A stretch of DNA of 64,000 bases, from the NCBI RefSeq assembly GCF_002224285.1, contig NZ_CP022436.1:2232001-2296000 (forward strand). Reading direction: 5' to 3'. How positions within the stretch are numbered: the stretch's first letter is position 1; the number at the start of each line of letters is the position of its first letter. The stretch is from Arthrobacter sp. YN (lineage in GTDB: Bacteria; Actinomycetota; Actinomycetes; Actinomycetales; Micrococcaceae). Position numbers and translations under genes: made by a program. The notes beneath the pieces are model-generated. The model saw only the letters and a program-made list of their open reading frames with translations, searched no databases and had not been told where the DNA came from. This document shows positions 42,975 through 52,038 of the stretch, in pieces.

Positions 42975-43116
42975 TGCCTCAGGCGGGTCAATGCAGGAAG
43001 AGGCGACCGCGCCTTCAGCGGCGCCGGGGCGGAAGTGCAGGCCTAGGAAGAAGCTCGGTGCCAATCATCACTTGCTGTCCTGGCCGTCCGCTCCGGCGAG
43101 CTTGATGCCCTGAGGA

Positions 43117-44493
43117 TCAGGCGTTCATCAGGGCCTCGACCTGCTCGGGCAGCAACAAGCCCTCACTGACAGCGATGTCCATGACACTCTGCCCCGAGAC
43201 AAGGGCCCTGTGGGCGACCTCGGCCGCGACTGCGTAACCCAAGACCGGCAGCAGCGCCGTGGCCTGCGCCGTAGACGCCCGTGCCCTGGAACGAAGCAAC
43301 GCCTCGTTGGCTTCGATGCCGGTCACGCATAGCTCGCGTAGGACGTCGCAGCCGTTGGTCAGCCAACTCAGCGACTGCAGCAACGCGTGGGCGATGACTG
43401 GCTCGAACGCGTTCAGCTGAAGCTGTCCGTTGTCAGCGGCCATGGTCACAGTGACGTCGGCGCCGGCGACGAAGAACGCGATCTGATTGATGACCTCGGG
43501 GATGACAGGGTTGACCTTGCCGGGCATGATTGAGGAGCCTGCTTGCCGCGGGGGCAGATGAATCTCGCCGAGCCCTGTCTGGGGTCCGCTTGAGAGCAGG
43601 CGCAGGTCGCTGCAGATCTTGGAGAGCTTTATTGCGGTGCGTTTAAGCGCCCCGGAGAACGTCATGAACGCCCCGGTATCCCAGGTTGCTTCGACAAAAT
43701 CGTGGGCACGGGTCAACCGGACCCCGCTTACCGCTGAGAGTCTATCGATGACGAGCTCCACATACCGTGGATCCGCGGTGATGCCGGTACCGATCGCTGT
43801 GGCGCCCAAACTGCACTCCTGCAGCAGCGCTGCTGCCTCGCGCAGGCGACGCTGGTCCTCCTCGAGCGTGACGGCGAATGCAGTGAACTCCTGCCCAAGC
43901 GTCATAGGCACAGCATCCTGCAACTGCGTGCGGCCGACCTTCGGGATGGCCGCAAACGCCTGGCCCCGCTGGGCGAACGCCGCTGACAGCAGGGCCAGAC
44001 GCTCCAGGAGGTCCTCCAAAGCGAATACCAGCGCCAAGCGCACTGCAGTCGGGTAAACATCATTGGTGGACTGGCATTTGTTGACGTGCCCGATCGGGTC
44101 GATCACTCCATATGCCCCACGAGGATGCCCCAATGACTGCAACGCCAGGTTGGCGATGACTTCATTGGCGTTCATGTTCGTCGAGGTTCCGGCCCCGCCC
44201 TGGATGACGTCCACGGGGAAAGCGTCGTCGACCTCGCCGGCAGCGACCGTGTCGCAGGCCAACGCGATGGCTTGGCCAATATCGGCTGGGATCAAGCCCA
44301 GCTCGGCGTTGGTCAGGGCTGCGGCCTTCTTCACATACGCCAGGGCGCGGATGAGGTGCCGGTGGGTTCCCAACTGAATGCCGCTGATCGGGAAATTAAG
44401 GATGGCCCGTTCAGTGTGTATGCCCCACAGGGCGGATTTGGGGACGGCCAAGGAGCCCAGGCTGTCCTGTTCGATTCTGACCCCTGCGCTCAT
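43117..44493 (-). CDS. aspA: Aspartate ammonia-lyase
   Basis: 458 residues of the fumarase/aspartase superfamily. TSTNMNANE at 103-111, the KCQSTNDVYPTA region and the signature GSSIMPGKVNP at 319-329, whose Ser provides the catalytic base, are intact. It deaminates aspartate to fumarate and ammonia. It is the third gene of a coupled operon with homoserine dehydrogenase and an aldehyde dehydrogenase, so it would finish conversion of homoserine to a TCA intermediate. A fumarase activity is less likely, because the TSTNMNANE form is typical of aspartases. Confidence 0.9.
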   Translation of the reverse strand: MSAGVRIEQDSLGSLAVPKSALWGIHTERAILNFPISGIQLGTHRHLIRALAYVKKAAALTNAELGLIPADIGQAIALACDTVAAGEVDDAFPVDVIQGGAGTSTNMNANEVIANLALQSLGHPRGAYGVIDPIGHVNKCQSTNDVYPTAVRLALVFALEDLLERLALLSAAFAQRGQAFAAIPKVGRTQLQDAVPMTLGQEFTAFAVTLEEDQRRLREAAALLQECSLGATAIGTGITADPRYVELVIDRLSAVSGVRLTRAHDFVEATWDTGAFMTFSGALKRTAIKLSKICSDLRLLSSGPQTGLGEIHLPPRQAGSSIMPGKVNPVIPEVINQIAFFVAGADVTVTMAADNGQLQLNAFEPVIAHALLQSLSWLTNGCDVLRELCVTGIEANEALLRSRARASTAQATALLPVLGYAVAAEVAHRALVSGQSVMDIAVSEGLLLPEQVEALMNA

Positions 44494-45905
44494 GAAGCGA
44501 TCGCAATGACTTTGGGTTGGGTCATTTCCTCATAGGCGAAGTGGACGCCTTCCCGGCCCATGCTGCCGTACTTGGAACCGCCGAACGGCATCGCATCATG
44601 CCGGTAGTCGGAAGAATCGTTGATCATCACACCGCCTGCGTCGATCGCCTTGGCCGTGGCCAGGGCTCGGCCCAGATCCTTGGTGAATACCCCGGCCTGC
44701 AGCGCGTACTCGCTGTCGTTGGCCAGCTCGATGGCCTCTTCGGCCGAGTCGAACGGTTCGATAAGGACAACCGGTGCGAACAGTTCCTCGCTCCAGGCTT
44801 CGCACGTGTGGGGCACTCCGGTGAGCACAGCGGGGGTGAGGACCGGCCCGTTCAGGGTGCCGCCCGTCAGCAGTTGCGCCCCGGCGGATACGGCCTCATC
44901 GATCTTTCGTTTCGCTTCGGCGGCGGAGTCGTGGCTGATCATCGGCCCGACATCGGTGTGTTCGTTGCGAGGGTCGCCGGTTTTCAGGGCGGCAGTTTGG
45001 GTGACGAAGGCATGCAGGAAGGTGTCGAAGACTGCCCGCTGGACAAGGATACGCTGGGCGCCAATGCAGTTCTGGCCGGCTGCCCAGAAGGAACCGGACA
45101 CACTGGCCTCCACGGCGGCCGGAATGTCGGCGTCATCGAAGACGATGACGGGCGCGTTACCGCCAAGTTCCATGGACAGGCGCTTGAGTCCTGCGTCAGC
45201 AGCGATGGCCCGGCCGGTGGCGAATCCTCCGGTGAAGGAGACCATGCGAACCAGTTTGGAGGAAATGATGGTTTGCGCGACCGTGCGGTCACCCAGGACA
45301 ACAGTGACGAAGTCCGACGGCAGGCCAGCCTCGCGCAGCAGGTCCACGAGGAGGGTGGCCGTCAAAGGTGTCAGCTGGGAAGGCTTGAGAATGACAGAGT
45401 TGCCACCGGCGATCGCCGGTCCGAGCTTGTGTGCCACCAGGTTCAACGCGTCGTTGTAGGGCGTGATAGCTGCGATGAGTCCAAGTGGTTCACGGGTGAA
45501 CCATCCCTGGCGGTTCTCCGAACCAGCGAACGAGTCGAACGGAACGACTTCGCCGACGTTCCGGCGGGTTTCCGCCGCCGAAAGTTTGAGCGTGTTCACC
45601 GCGCGGGAGACTTCCTTGCGGGCCTGCTTGATGGTCTTTCCGGCCTCGGCGACGATCAGTTCGGCGACCTTCTGCGACCGCTGCTGCAATAGCTCCGCAG
45701 CGGCATCCAAAATCCTGCCACGCTCATGGCGCGGCATGGCAGCAGCTGCCGGAACGGAGGCAGCAGCGCGGATGAGCTCCACACGCACATCCGCCTCGGT
45801 GCACTGGGACAGGGTGGCCAGAACGGTACCGTCAAACTTGTTGCGCACCACCAGATCGTTGATCGTGGCTTCGCTCTTGGTCTCGGCGATGGCTGTTTCA
45901 GGCAC
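44490..45905 (-). CDS. NAD(P)-dependent aldehyde dehydrogenase, candidate aspartate-semialdehyde oxidising enzyme
   Basis: 471 residues. Asn151 (TPYND), Glu246 (MELGGNAP) and Cys280 (GQNCIGAQR) form the ALDH active site. I chose the GTG at 45905, which has AGGAG 6 nt upstream inside the end of the homoserine dehydrogenase gene and overlaps its stop; the end overlaps the aspA start by 4 nt. This coupling predicts oxidation of L-aspartate 4-semialdehyde to L-aspartate. Succinate- or lactaldehyde-type semialdehyde dehydrogenases are the nearest known relatives by general pattern. The substrate is inferred from position. Confidence 0.88.
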   Translation of the reverse strand: MPETAIAETKSEATINDLVVRNKFDGTVLATLSQCTEADVRVELIRAAASVPAAAAMPRHERGRILDAAAELLQQRSQKVAELIVAEAGKTIKQARKEVSRAVNTLKLSAAETRRNVGEVVPFDSFAGSENRQGWFTREPLGLIAAITPYNDALNLVAHKLGPAIAGGNSVILKPSQLTPLTATLLVDLLREAGLPSDFVTVVLGDRTVAQTIISSKLVRMVSFTGGFATGRAIAADAGLKRLSMELGGNAPVIVFDDADIPAAVEASVSGSFWAAGQNCIGAQRILVQRAVFDTFLHAFVTQTAALKTGDPRNEHTDVGPMISHDSAAEAKRKIDEAVSAGAQLLTGGTLNGPVLTPAVLTGVPHTCEAWSEELFAPVVLIEPFDSAEEAIELANDSEYALQAGVFTKDLGRALATAKAIDAGGVMINDSSDYRHDAMPFGGSKYGSMGREGVHFAYEEMTQPKVIAIAS

Positions 45906-46944
45906 GGACGGCTCCTTTGACGAATTCGTCGACGGCAATGATGTCGGAAATGAGGGCGTAGGCGGTTTCCACGCGTCCGGCTCCCGGGCCGGACACAGTC
46001 ACAGCACCGAGCAGGTCGGTGGTGAACGACACGGCGTTGGTGGCACCGGAAATGCCAGCCAACGGGTGATCGGCCGGGAGGGCTATGGGCTGGACGGTAG
46101 CGACGATGCGACCGTCTTCCTCGCGGCGGGCTTCGCCGATCAGCTTCCAACGGAAGCCGCTGGCCAAGGCTTGGGCGACGTCATCACTCTTGATGTCTTG
46201 GATGCCGGTGGTTTCCACGTCGTTGGGGCGGATGTTTGCGCCGAGCAGTTCGTTGGCCAGGATGGCGACCTTCAACCGGACGTCGGAGCCTCCGATGTCT
46301 GCGGTGGGATCTGCTTCGGCGTATCCACGATCCTGGGCTTCGGAGATGGCTTCATCCAGGCGCAGACCGGATTCCATCCGGCCGAGGACGTAGTTGCTGG
46401 TTCCGTTCAGGATCCCTTGAACGGCGTTCAGTTCCAGGCCTCCGAGCATCTTGTGCGCCAAGCGGATGACGGGCGTTCCGCTCATGACAGCGCCCTCGTA
46501 CTCGAAGCGGACGCCGTTGTTTGCGGCAAGTTTGCTCAGCTCCTGGCCGTGCAAGGCCACGGGACCCTTGTTGGTGGTCACGACATGCTTGCCAGACTCG
46601 ACGGCCCACTTCACGTGCGAAACGGCAGGTTCCCCGTCAATGGGGCTGGTGAAGGTGGCTTCGACGACGATGTCGGCCGGGCTGTTCTTGATGACATCTT
46701 CGTTGCGGGGATCCGGGCTTCCGCCGGGGAGGCCCTCAAAGGAGGAACCTCGAGGCATGGCGAGGACGGAGGCCAGATCGATGCCATCGCCCTGGACTAG
46801 CGAGCCGAAGGAAAGGTCGGTGATGGCTACGACGCGGAGCTCGAACCCGAGGGAAGCGAATCGCTGGGGTTCGTCGCGGATCAGTTCGGCCAAGGCGCGG
46901 TTCACGCCTCCGAAACCAATCAGGGCCAGGTTGTAAGTCGTCAC
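45898..46944 (-). CDS. Homoserine dehydrogenase family protein, probably catabolic
   Basis: 348 residues. It has an N-terminal Rossmann motif LIGFGGVNRALAEL, the TTNKGPVA stretch at 123-130 and the catalytic-domain signature GILNGTSNY at 177-185. The regulatory ACT domain of biosynthetic actinobacterial enzymes is missing (348 instead of about 430 residues), and no asd, thrC or thrB is adjacent. The GTG start follows AAGGAG. It would oxidise homoserine to aspartate semialdehyde as the first step of the operon. Confidence 0.88.
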   Translation of the reverse strand: MTTYNLALIGFGGVNRALAELIRDEPQRFASLGFELRVVAITDLSFGSLVQGDGIDLASVLAMPRGSSFEGLPGGSPDPRNEDVIKNSPADIVVEATFTSPIDGEPAVSHVKWAVESGKHVVTTNKGPVALHGQELSKLAANNGVRFEYEGAVMSGTPVIRLAHKMLGGLELNAVQGILNGTSNYVLGRMESGLRLDEAISEAQDRGYAEADPTADIGGSDVRLKVAILANELLGANIRPNDVETTGIQDIKSDDVAQALASGFRWKLIGEARREEDGRIVATVQPIALPADHPLAGISGATNAVSFTTDLLGAVTVSGPGAGRVETAYALISDIIAVDEFVKGAVRA

Positions 46945-47108
46945 AGTGATCTCCTTGATGGGGCGGTAATGCTGTCCTTTAAGCCTCGGCCCCGGGAGCG
47001 TCAGTTCCCTAGAAGCGAAACGCTCGTCGGGCATGACGAAACGGCCAAAGGAGCTGGCAGTTCGGTCCCATCGGTCAGACGTCCAGAGCACCGACCCCTT
47101 CACGCAAA

Positions 47109-47157
47109 AAAGCACAACACGGCCTTCACCGTTCAGTGAGAAGCCGCGTTGTGCTTT
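47109..47157 (-). terminator. Terminator after the pdxS gene
   Basis: 15-bp stem AAAGCACAACACGGC / GCCGCGTTGTGCTTT (one mismatch). On the minus strand the stem runs into TTTTTTG. It separates the pdxS operon from the homoserine dehydrogenase operon, which must have its own promoter in 46945-47108. Confidence 0.88.
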
Positions 47158-47173
47158 GGATTTGCCGGGCTGG

Positions 47174-48091
47174 TTACCAGCCGCGTTCTGCGAGGCGGTG
47201 GGGCTGCGGGATGTCGTCGACGTTGATGCCGACCATGGCTTCGCCGAGGCCGCGGGAGACCTTGGCGATGACATCGGGATCGTCGTGGAAGGTAGTGGCC
47301 TTCACGACGGCGGCGGCGCGCTCTGCCGGGTTGCCGGACTTGAAGATGCCGGAACCAACGAATACGCCGTCGGCGCCGAGCTGCATCATCATCGCAGCAT
47401 CAGCCGGGGTCGCGATGCCGCCGGCGGTGAACAGGACCACGGGGAGCTTGCCGGTGGCGGCAACTTCCTTGACCAGTTCGTACGGGGCCTGCAATTCCTT
47501 GGCCGCGACGTACAGCTCGTCCTCGGGAAGAGCGGCGAGCTTGGCGATCTCGGCACGGATCTTGCGCATGTGCCCGGTGGCGTTGGAAACGTCACCGGTA
47601 CCGGCCTCGCCCTTGGACCGGATCATGGCCGCGCCCTCGTTGATGCGGCGCAGGGCCTCACCGAGGTTGGTGGCACCACAGACGAAGGGGACGGTGAAGT
47701 TCCACTTGTCGATGTGGTTGACGTAGTCGGCCGGGGTCAGGACCTCGGACTCGTCGATGTAGTCAACACCGAGGGACTGCAGGACCTGGGCTTCGACGAA
47801 GTGGCCGATGCGGGCCTTGGCCATCACCGGGATGGACACGGCAGCGATGATCGCATCGATCATGTCCGGATCGGACATGCGGGACACGCCGCCCTGGGCG
47901 CGGATATCGGCCGGGACACGCTCAAGCGCCATGACAGCCACGGCACCGGCGTCCTCGGCGATGCGGGCCTGCTCGACGTTAACGACGTCCATGATGACGC
48001 CGCCCTTGAGCATCTCCGCCATGCCACGCTTAACGCGGCTGGAGCCCGTTTGGGCGGTGGCGGGTGAGGGCGTGAAGGGTGATGTACTCAT
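47174..48091 (-). CDS. pdxS: Pyridoxal 5'-phosphate synthase lyase subunit PdxS
   Basis: 305 residues, closely matching Pdx[20 protein letters not shown] carries the N-terminal lysine region, and [35 protein letters not shown] and [15 protein letters not shown] are all conserved. It makes PLP from ribose 5-phosphate, glyceraldehyde 3-phosphate and ammonia, the last normally from the PdxT glutaminase. No pdxT is in this window, so it is an orphan. The start overlaps the stop of a small gene (ATGA). It may boost PLP for the nearby gamma-lyase. Confidence 0.95.
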   Translation of the reverse strand: MSTSPFTPSPATAQTGSSRVKRGMAEMLKGGVIMDVVNVEQARIAEDAGAVAVMALERVPADIRAQGGVSRMSDPDMIDAIIAAVSIPVMAKARIGHFVEAQVLQSLGVDYIDESEVLTPADYVNHIDKWNFTVPFVCGATNLGEALRRINEGAAMIRSKGEAGTGDVSNATGHMRKIRAEIAKLAALPEDELYVAAKELQAPYELVKEVAATGKLPVVLFTAGGIATPADAAMMMQLGADGVFVGSGIFKSGNPAERAAAVVKATTFHDDPDVIAKVSRGLGEAMVGINVDDIPQPHRLAERGW

Positions 48092-48387
48092 TGCTGTTCC
48101 TTTGGCTCTTCGGTGGTGCTGTCGGTCTTCAGACGCGCCAAGATGGTGAATTCGTGGGTTTCGATGATTTTGCGGGTCCGTGATTGTTCGTCAAAGATCC
48201 AGAGGAGGCCGTGTTTGGATGAGACGTCGGTGACGGGGCCGGCATGGCATACGGCTCCGTCCCGCAAGGCCCGGATGAGCATTCCCGGGTCAAGGTCTGC
48301 GAGCTTGGCAGGCGGGATGAAACCATCGTCCCGGTGGACTGCCAAGGCGGACGGCGGGAGGGGCGGGCCCGGAAACTGTGATCTCAT
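48088..48387 (-). CDS. Small hypothetical protein in the pdxS operon
   Basis: 99 residues, soluble, no signal sequence. A proline-rich N-terminus is followed by a beta-rich part ([41 protein letters not shown]) that resembles the 78-residue protein at 25633-25869. I start at the ATG at 48387; upstream frame would overlap the exporter gene. It is 8 nt from the exporter stop and overlaps pdxS by 4 nt, so it is a real operon member. Function unknown. Confidence 0.6.
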   Translation of the reverse strand: MRSQFPGPPLPPSALAVHRDDGFIPPAKLADLDPGMLIRALRDGAVCHAGPVTDVSSKHGLLWIFDEQSRTRKIIETHEFTILARLKTDSTTEEPKEQQ

Positions 48388-48395
48388 GTCAGTCC

Positions 48396-49340
48396 TTATG
48401 AGCTTTTCTGCCGGGCCTGGTGGTCGGCGTCGCTGCCCTTCACTTCCGTGCCGTACGCGGGTTGGGCATCGGAGTCCGGCGGAAGTGGGTTCGGGTGACG
48501 GCGCCCGCCGCGTTGGGCTGCCGCGCCTGCGAAGACCACCAGCAGGATGCCCACGAGTTGGAGGATCGAGGGGGATTGCGCCAACACGATCATGCCGAGC
48601 AGCAGGCCGATAGCCGGTTCCAATGCCAGGAGGGTGCCGAAAGCTGTGTGGGTCATGCGGCGTAGGGCCCGCATTTCCAGAATGTAAGGCAGGACCGGTA
48701 TCAGCACCGCCAGGCCGGCGGCTACGGCTACGATTTCCCACGTCATGTGTCCGAAAGCCTGCGGCACTCCGAACGGCGCCACGACCACGGCTGCGATGGG
48801 GATGGTCAGGGCCAGAGCCCCAATTCCGCTGAACCGATCGCCGACTTTTTGGGTCAACAGGACATAGGCGGCCCAGCCGATGGCGCCCATGACAGCAAAG
48901 CCGACACCGAGCAGGTCAACCTGGCCTGCCCAGGGTTCGGTGAGCAGGACGACACCTGCCAGTGCTGTTGCCGGCAGTAACAACGAACGCACTCCGCGGC
49001 CCCGAAGGGCGGCAACACTGAGAGGGCCGAGGAATTCGATGGCGACCGCGGTTCCCAGGGGAAGGCGTTCCATGGCTGCGAGGAACGTCACTGACATGAC
49101 GCCGGTGGCGATGCCGAGGCCGAGGACGGCCGGAGCATCACGAAGGCGCAGGGACCTGAGTGGTGGACGGGCCAGCAGGAGCAGGATGAGTGCGCCCATG
49201 CTCAGTCGCAGCCAAGCCGTTCCGATGGGACCCAGGGTAGGCATCAATCCTGCTGACAGGGCGGAGCCGAGCTGGATGGAAAACATGGCCGCTATGGTCA
49301 GGGCCCAGGGTGGAATCGGGCCGTTGGTTGTTGTGGTCAT
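48396..49340 (-). CDS. EamA-family exporter, RhtA-like (threonine/homoserine efflux type)
   Basis: 314 residues with ten predicted helices in two EamA repeats. The N-terminal FSIQLGSALSAGLMPTLGPIGTAWLRL and the central AIEFLGPLSVAAL match the RhtA branch, which exports threonine and homoserine. The last 35 residues are a hydrophilic tail. Start at the ATG at 49340 with GAGGGGAA upstream. In this locus, export of surplus homoserine is the natural guess. It lies between the second B3/4 gene and the pdxS genes on one strand. Confidence 0.85.
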   Translation of the reverse strand: MTTTTNGPIPPWALTIAAMFSIQLGSALSAGLMPTLGPIGTAWLRLSMGALILLLLARPPLRSLRLRDAPAVLGLGIATGVMSVTFLAAMERLPLGTAVAIEFLGPLSVAALRGRGVRSLLLPATALAGVVLLTEPWAGQVDLLGVGFAVMGAIGWAAYVLLTQKVGDRFSGIGALALTIPIAAVVVAPFGVPQAFGHMTWEIVAVAAGLAVLIPVLPYILEMRALRRMTHTAFGTLLALEPAIGLLLGMIVLAQSPSILQLVGILLVVFAGAAAQRGGRRHPNPLPPDSDAQPAYGTEVKGSDADHQARQKSS

Positions 49341-49395
49341 TGCTGGTTCCCCTCGGTCGGGCAGCCACTTCGTGCACGCCACCTTGGAGGCTGGA

Positions 49396-50124
49396 TCACG
49401 TCAGGGTGGTTTTGGTGATGAGATGGTCGGTAATGGTGATGTCGGGGCCGAGCCCGCTGAGGTGTGTTGCGAGTTCCTCGGCGGCTGCCTGCAGGGCGTC
49501 GGTGGTCATCGGGTCAAGGGCGTCCAGAATGAACAACGCCGTGGTGGTCTCGTCTTGTAGTTGCGTCCGCCGGCCCTGTCGCCAGTTCCAGCGTCTGCAG
49601 GTGACACCTTCGTCATCGCACCAGATGACTTCGCCGGGCTCGGGGTGTTCGATGACTGTCTCTCCGTTGGATGCAGTATCGAAAGGTTCCTCGCCTGTGG
49701 CGCGGATTAGTCGGGGCGGGCCGCTGTATTTGGAGAGGTCTTCGCCGCCGAGCGGGATTTGGTGAAGCACCGAAATGGCGTTGTAGATGTCGGTCAGCCG
49801 GTTCACCCGGGGCAGCCCGGTGACGGCTCGGCGCAGGAGGGCCTCGAGGCTGTTCCGTGTCCGGTTCGGTTTGGCACCGAAGCCCTGGTAAGCCGCACGC
49901 CACGCGGCTACGTGGGGGAGGGATTCGACCTTTTGTTCCTGAAGCGCCTGACGCGCAGAGGCTTCGGCTTTCTGCAGCAGCGCCTCGCTGGCATCGTTGC
50001 TTGCTCCCGGTACGAGACCATCGACGGCCAGCAGTATGGCCCGGTAGTCGGGGCGCAGTTCAAAGATGGCAGGGTCGATGGTGCTGGCCTTGACGAGTTT
50101 CTGAAGCTGGGCAGTCTCAGACAT
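49396..50124 (-). CDS. Stand-alone B3/4 tRNA-editing domain protein, paralogue 2 (CtdA-like)
   Basis: 242 residues, aligning end to end with the protein at 37904-38641. They share FELRPDYRA, YQGFGAKPNRTRNSLEAL, NAISVLHQIPLGGEDL, the GVTCRRWNWRQGRRTQL motif and ALFILDAL. GGGAG stands before the ATG at 50124. It heads the B3/4-exporter-small protein-pdxS unit and has the same palindromic operator as paralogue 1. Duplication of a trans-editing enzyme in one locus suggests strong selection for tRNA quality control, plausibly canavanyl-tRNA(Arg). Target tRNA is inferred. Confidence 0.85.
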   Translation of the reverse strand: MSETAQLQKLVKASTIDPAIFELRPDYRAILLAVDGLVPGASNDASEALLQKAEASARQALQEQKVESLPHVAAWRAAYQGFGAKPNRTRNSLEALLRRAVTGLPRVNRLTDIYNAISVLHQIPLGGEDLSKYSGPPRLIRATGEEPFDTASNGETVIEHPEPGEVIWCDDEGVTCRRWNWRQGRRTQLQDETTTALFILDALDPMTTDALQAAAEELATHLSGLGPDITITDHLITKTTLT

Positions 50125-50172
50125 CGGTAGGCTCCCTGAGTGGGGCGAAATATGCGGTATCCATAAAGGCAT

Positions 50173-50193
50173 CATACTGCACTTATAGTGCAC
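50173..50193 (-). promoter_or_regulatory. Palindromic operator upstream of B3/4 paralogue 2
   Basis: TGCACTT-a-TAGTGCA at 50178-50192, within 21 nt that match the operator at 39244-39264 except for two central bases. It lies 49-69 nt before the start codon, a position suited to repression of transcription by the XRE-cupin regulator. Confidence 0.75.
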
Positions 50194-50208
50194 AGCGGAA
50201 GATGGATG

Positions 50209-51081
50209 TCAGTTTTGCCTCAACTTGCTGCCCGCGGTCCGCACGGCTGCAGTGATCCGTTCCAGGCGCGGTGAGGTCAGAGACCAGCACTGCCAATAGA
50301 GTGCGACGTCGTGGGCCGCGGCGCCCGGAAGAGCCACAAGTCCATCACGGAGCCTGCCTTGCTGAAGCTGCTGTTCCGGTATCATGCCCCACCCCAAGCC
50401 GGCGCGGGCCGCCTCGAGAAACCCCTCGGAGGAAGGAATAGTGTGCGTTGGCGGGAAGCGTTCGACACCTTGGGAGCGGAGGAGATGATGCTGCATGTCA
50501 TCATTGGTGCTGAACTGAAGCATCGGCATTTCCGGCCAGTTGATTCCGTCAGTGGTTTCGTAGCATTCGCGTAGCCCAGGTGAGGCGGCTGGGATGTAGC
50601 GCATGACTCCCAGCGGCTCGGCCCGGCATCCACCGACCGGCTTGGGCTCGGTGGTGACGGCCCCAAGAACATCCCCTTGTCGGAGTAGGCGGCTGCTGTG
50701 GTCTTGATCCTCGATATGCAAGTCCAGCTCTGTGTCGGTCCATGTCGCGGCTTCGTGCAGGACCGGGATGAACCACGTGGCCAGTGAATCGGCGTTGACG
50801 GCAATTGAGGCGGTGGCGCGTCCGGCGGGGCCCTGCCCCAGGGACTGGAGGGCGTCTGCTTCAAGCGCCTGGATTTGTCGGGCTGTCCGCAGCAGTATGG
50901 CCCCTGCCTCTGTAGGGCTGCTTGGCAGGCTGCGGCGCACCAAAATCTGCCCTGCAGAGGTCTCCAGGGCTTTGATCCTTTGGCTAACAGCTGACGGGGT
51001 GATGCCCAGAAGGGTTGCTGCGCCGTCAAAGGATCCCGTCGCAACGATGGCGCTCAGTGCCTTCAAATGTTCGAAGTTCAT
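50209..51081 (-). CDS. ArgP/LysG-type LysR regulator
   Basis: 290 residues. MNFEHLKALSAIVATGSFDGAATLLGITPSAVSQRIKALE and the following GQILVRR and LLRTARQIQALEADAL stretches are the ArgP (IciA)/LysG pattern. Characterised members sense lysine, arginine and analogues and activate basic-amino-acid exporters. No LysE/ArgO-type exporter is adjacent; instead the RhtA-like exporter and a polar amino-acid importer flank it. Start at the ATG at 51081. In E. coli the ArgP system is linked to canavanine sensitivity, which fits the locus. Confidence 0.85.
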   Translation of the reverse strand: MNFEHLKALSAIVATGSFDGAATLLGITPSAVSQRIKALETSAGQILVRRSLPSSPTEAGAILLRTARQIQALEADALQSLGQGPAGRATASIAVNADSLATWFIPVLHEAATWTDTELDLHIEDQDHSSRLLRQGDVLGAVTTEPKPVGGCRAEPLGVMRYIPAASPGLRECYETTDGINWPEMPMLQFSTNDDMQHHLLRSQGVERFPPTHTIPSSEGFLEAARAGLGWGMIPEQQLQQGRLRDGLVALPGAAAHDVALYWQCWSLTSPRLERITAAVRTAGSKLRQN

Positions 51082-51225
51082 GGTGTAAACGTAGGGTACC
51101 TTGGGACTTTTTTGGCCCACCATGGTGCGGACCGTCTCGAACGATCAGTCCACACCATGGTCGGCGTGATGGTGGTTGTACCAGCTTGCAGTTACCGATA
51201 TTCTCTGCGGCTTCCTCCACGGGGC

Positions 51226-52038
51226 TCAGAGAACCTTGCTGAGGAAGCCTTTCGTGCGCTCATGCTGGGGAGTGGCGATGACTTCGCGGGGGTTGCCCGA
51301 CTCGATGACAACGCCTCCGTCCATGAAGGTGAGCGTGTCACCGACTTCCCGGGCAAAGCCGATTTCGTGGGTGACCACAATCATGGTCATGCCGGATTTC
51401 GCGAGGTCTTTCATGACGTCCAGTACGTCTCCCACCAGTTCGGGATCGAGAGAGGAGGTTGGCTCATCGAAGAGCATGAGTTCGGGCTCCATTGCGAGGG
51501 CCCGGGCGATGGCAACGCGCTGTTGTTGGCCGCCGGAAAGCTGTGCCGGATAGTAACTCGCCCGATGAGCCAGGCCCACGCGGTCCAGGAGTTCCTGGGC
51601 CCGGCGCTTCGCCGGCACCCTGTCCTGGCCTTTCACCTGCACCGGAGCTTCAATGATGTTCTCCAAAACAGTCTTGTGCCCGAACAGGTTGAATCTTTGG
51701 AACACCATGCCGATGTTCCGGCGTTGGCGCGCGATGTCTTTGAGGTGCAACTCGTGGAGCTTTCCATCCTTCTCCTTGTAGCCAATGAGTTCGTCATTGA
51801 CCCGGATGCGACCGGCGCTGATGGTCTCCAGATGGTTGATGCACCGTAGAAGGGTAGATTTACCGGACCCTGACGGGCCGATTAGAACAGCAACTTCTCC
51901 CTGTTTGACGGTCATATCTATGCCGTTGAGAACGTGGTGGTCACCGAAGTACTTATGAACTCCCTCGATCTTGACCAGATCGTTCTTGACTGACGCATCG
52001 GACGCGGGGCGGGATAAGGAATGGGCAGAAGCGCTCAT
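51226..52038 (-). CDS. Polar amino-acid ABC transporter ATP-binding protein
   Basis: 270 residues of the GlnQ/HisP type: Walker [18 protein letters not shown] signature, [10 protein letters not shown] and the switch His in [30 protein letters not shown] is typical of polar amino-acid importers. It overlaps the permease gene by 4 nt, so the binding protein, permease and ATPase are made together. Confidence 0.95.
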   Translation of the reverse strand: MSASAHSLSRPASDASVKNDLVKIEGVHKYFGDHHVLNGIDMTVKQGEVAVLIGPSGSGKSTLLRCINHLETISAGRIRVNDELIGYKEKDGKLHELHLKDIARQRRNIGMVFQRFNLFGHKTVLENIIEAPVQVKGQDRVPAKRRAQELLDRVGLAHRASYYPAQLSGGQQQRVAIARALAMEPELMLFDEPTSSLDPELVGDVLDVMKDLAKSGMTMIVVTHEIGFAREVGDTLTFMDGGVVIESGNPREVIATPQHERTKGFLSKVL

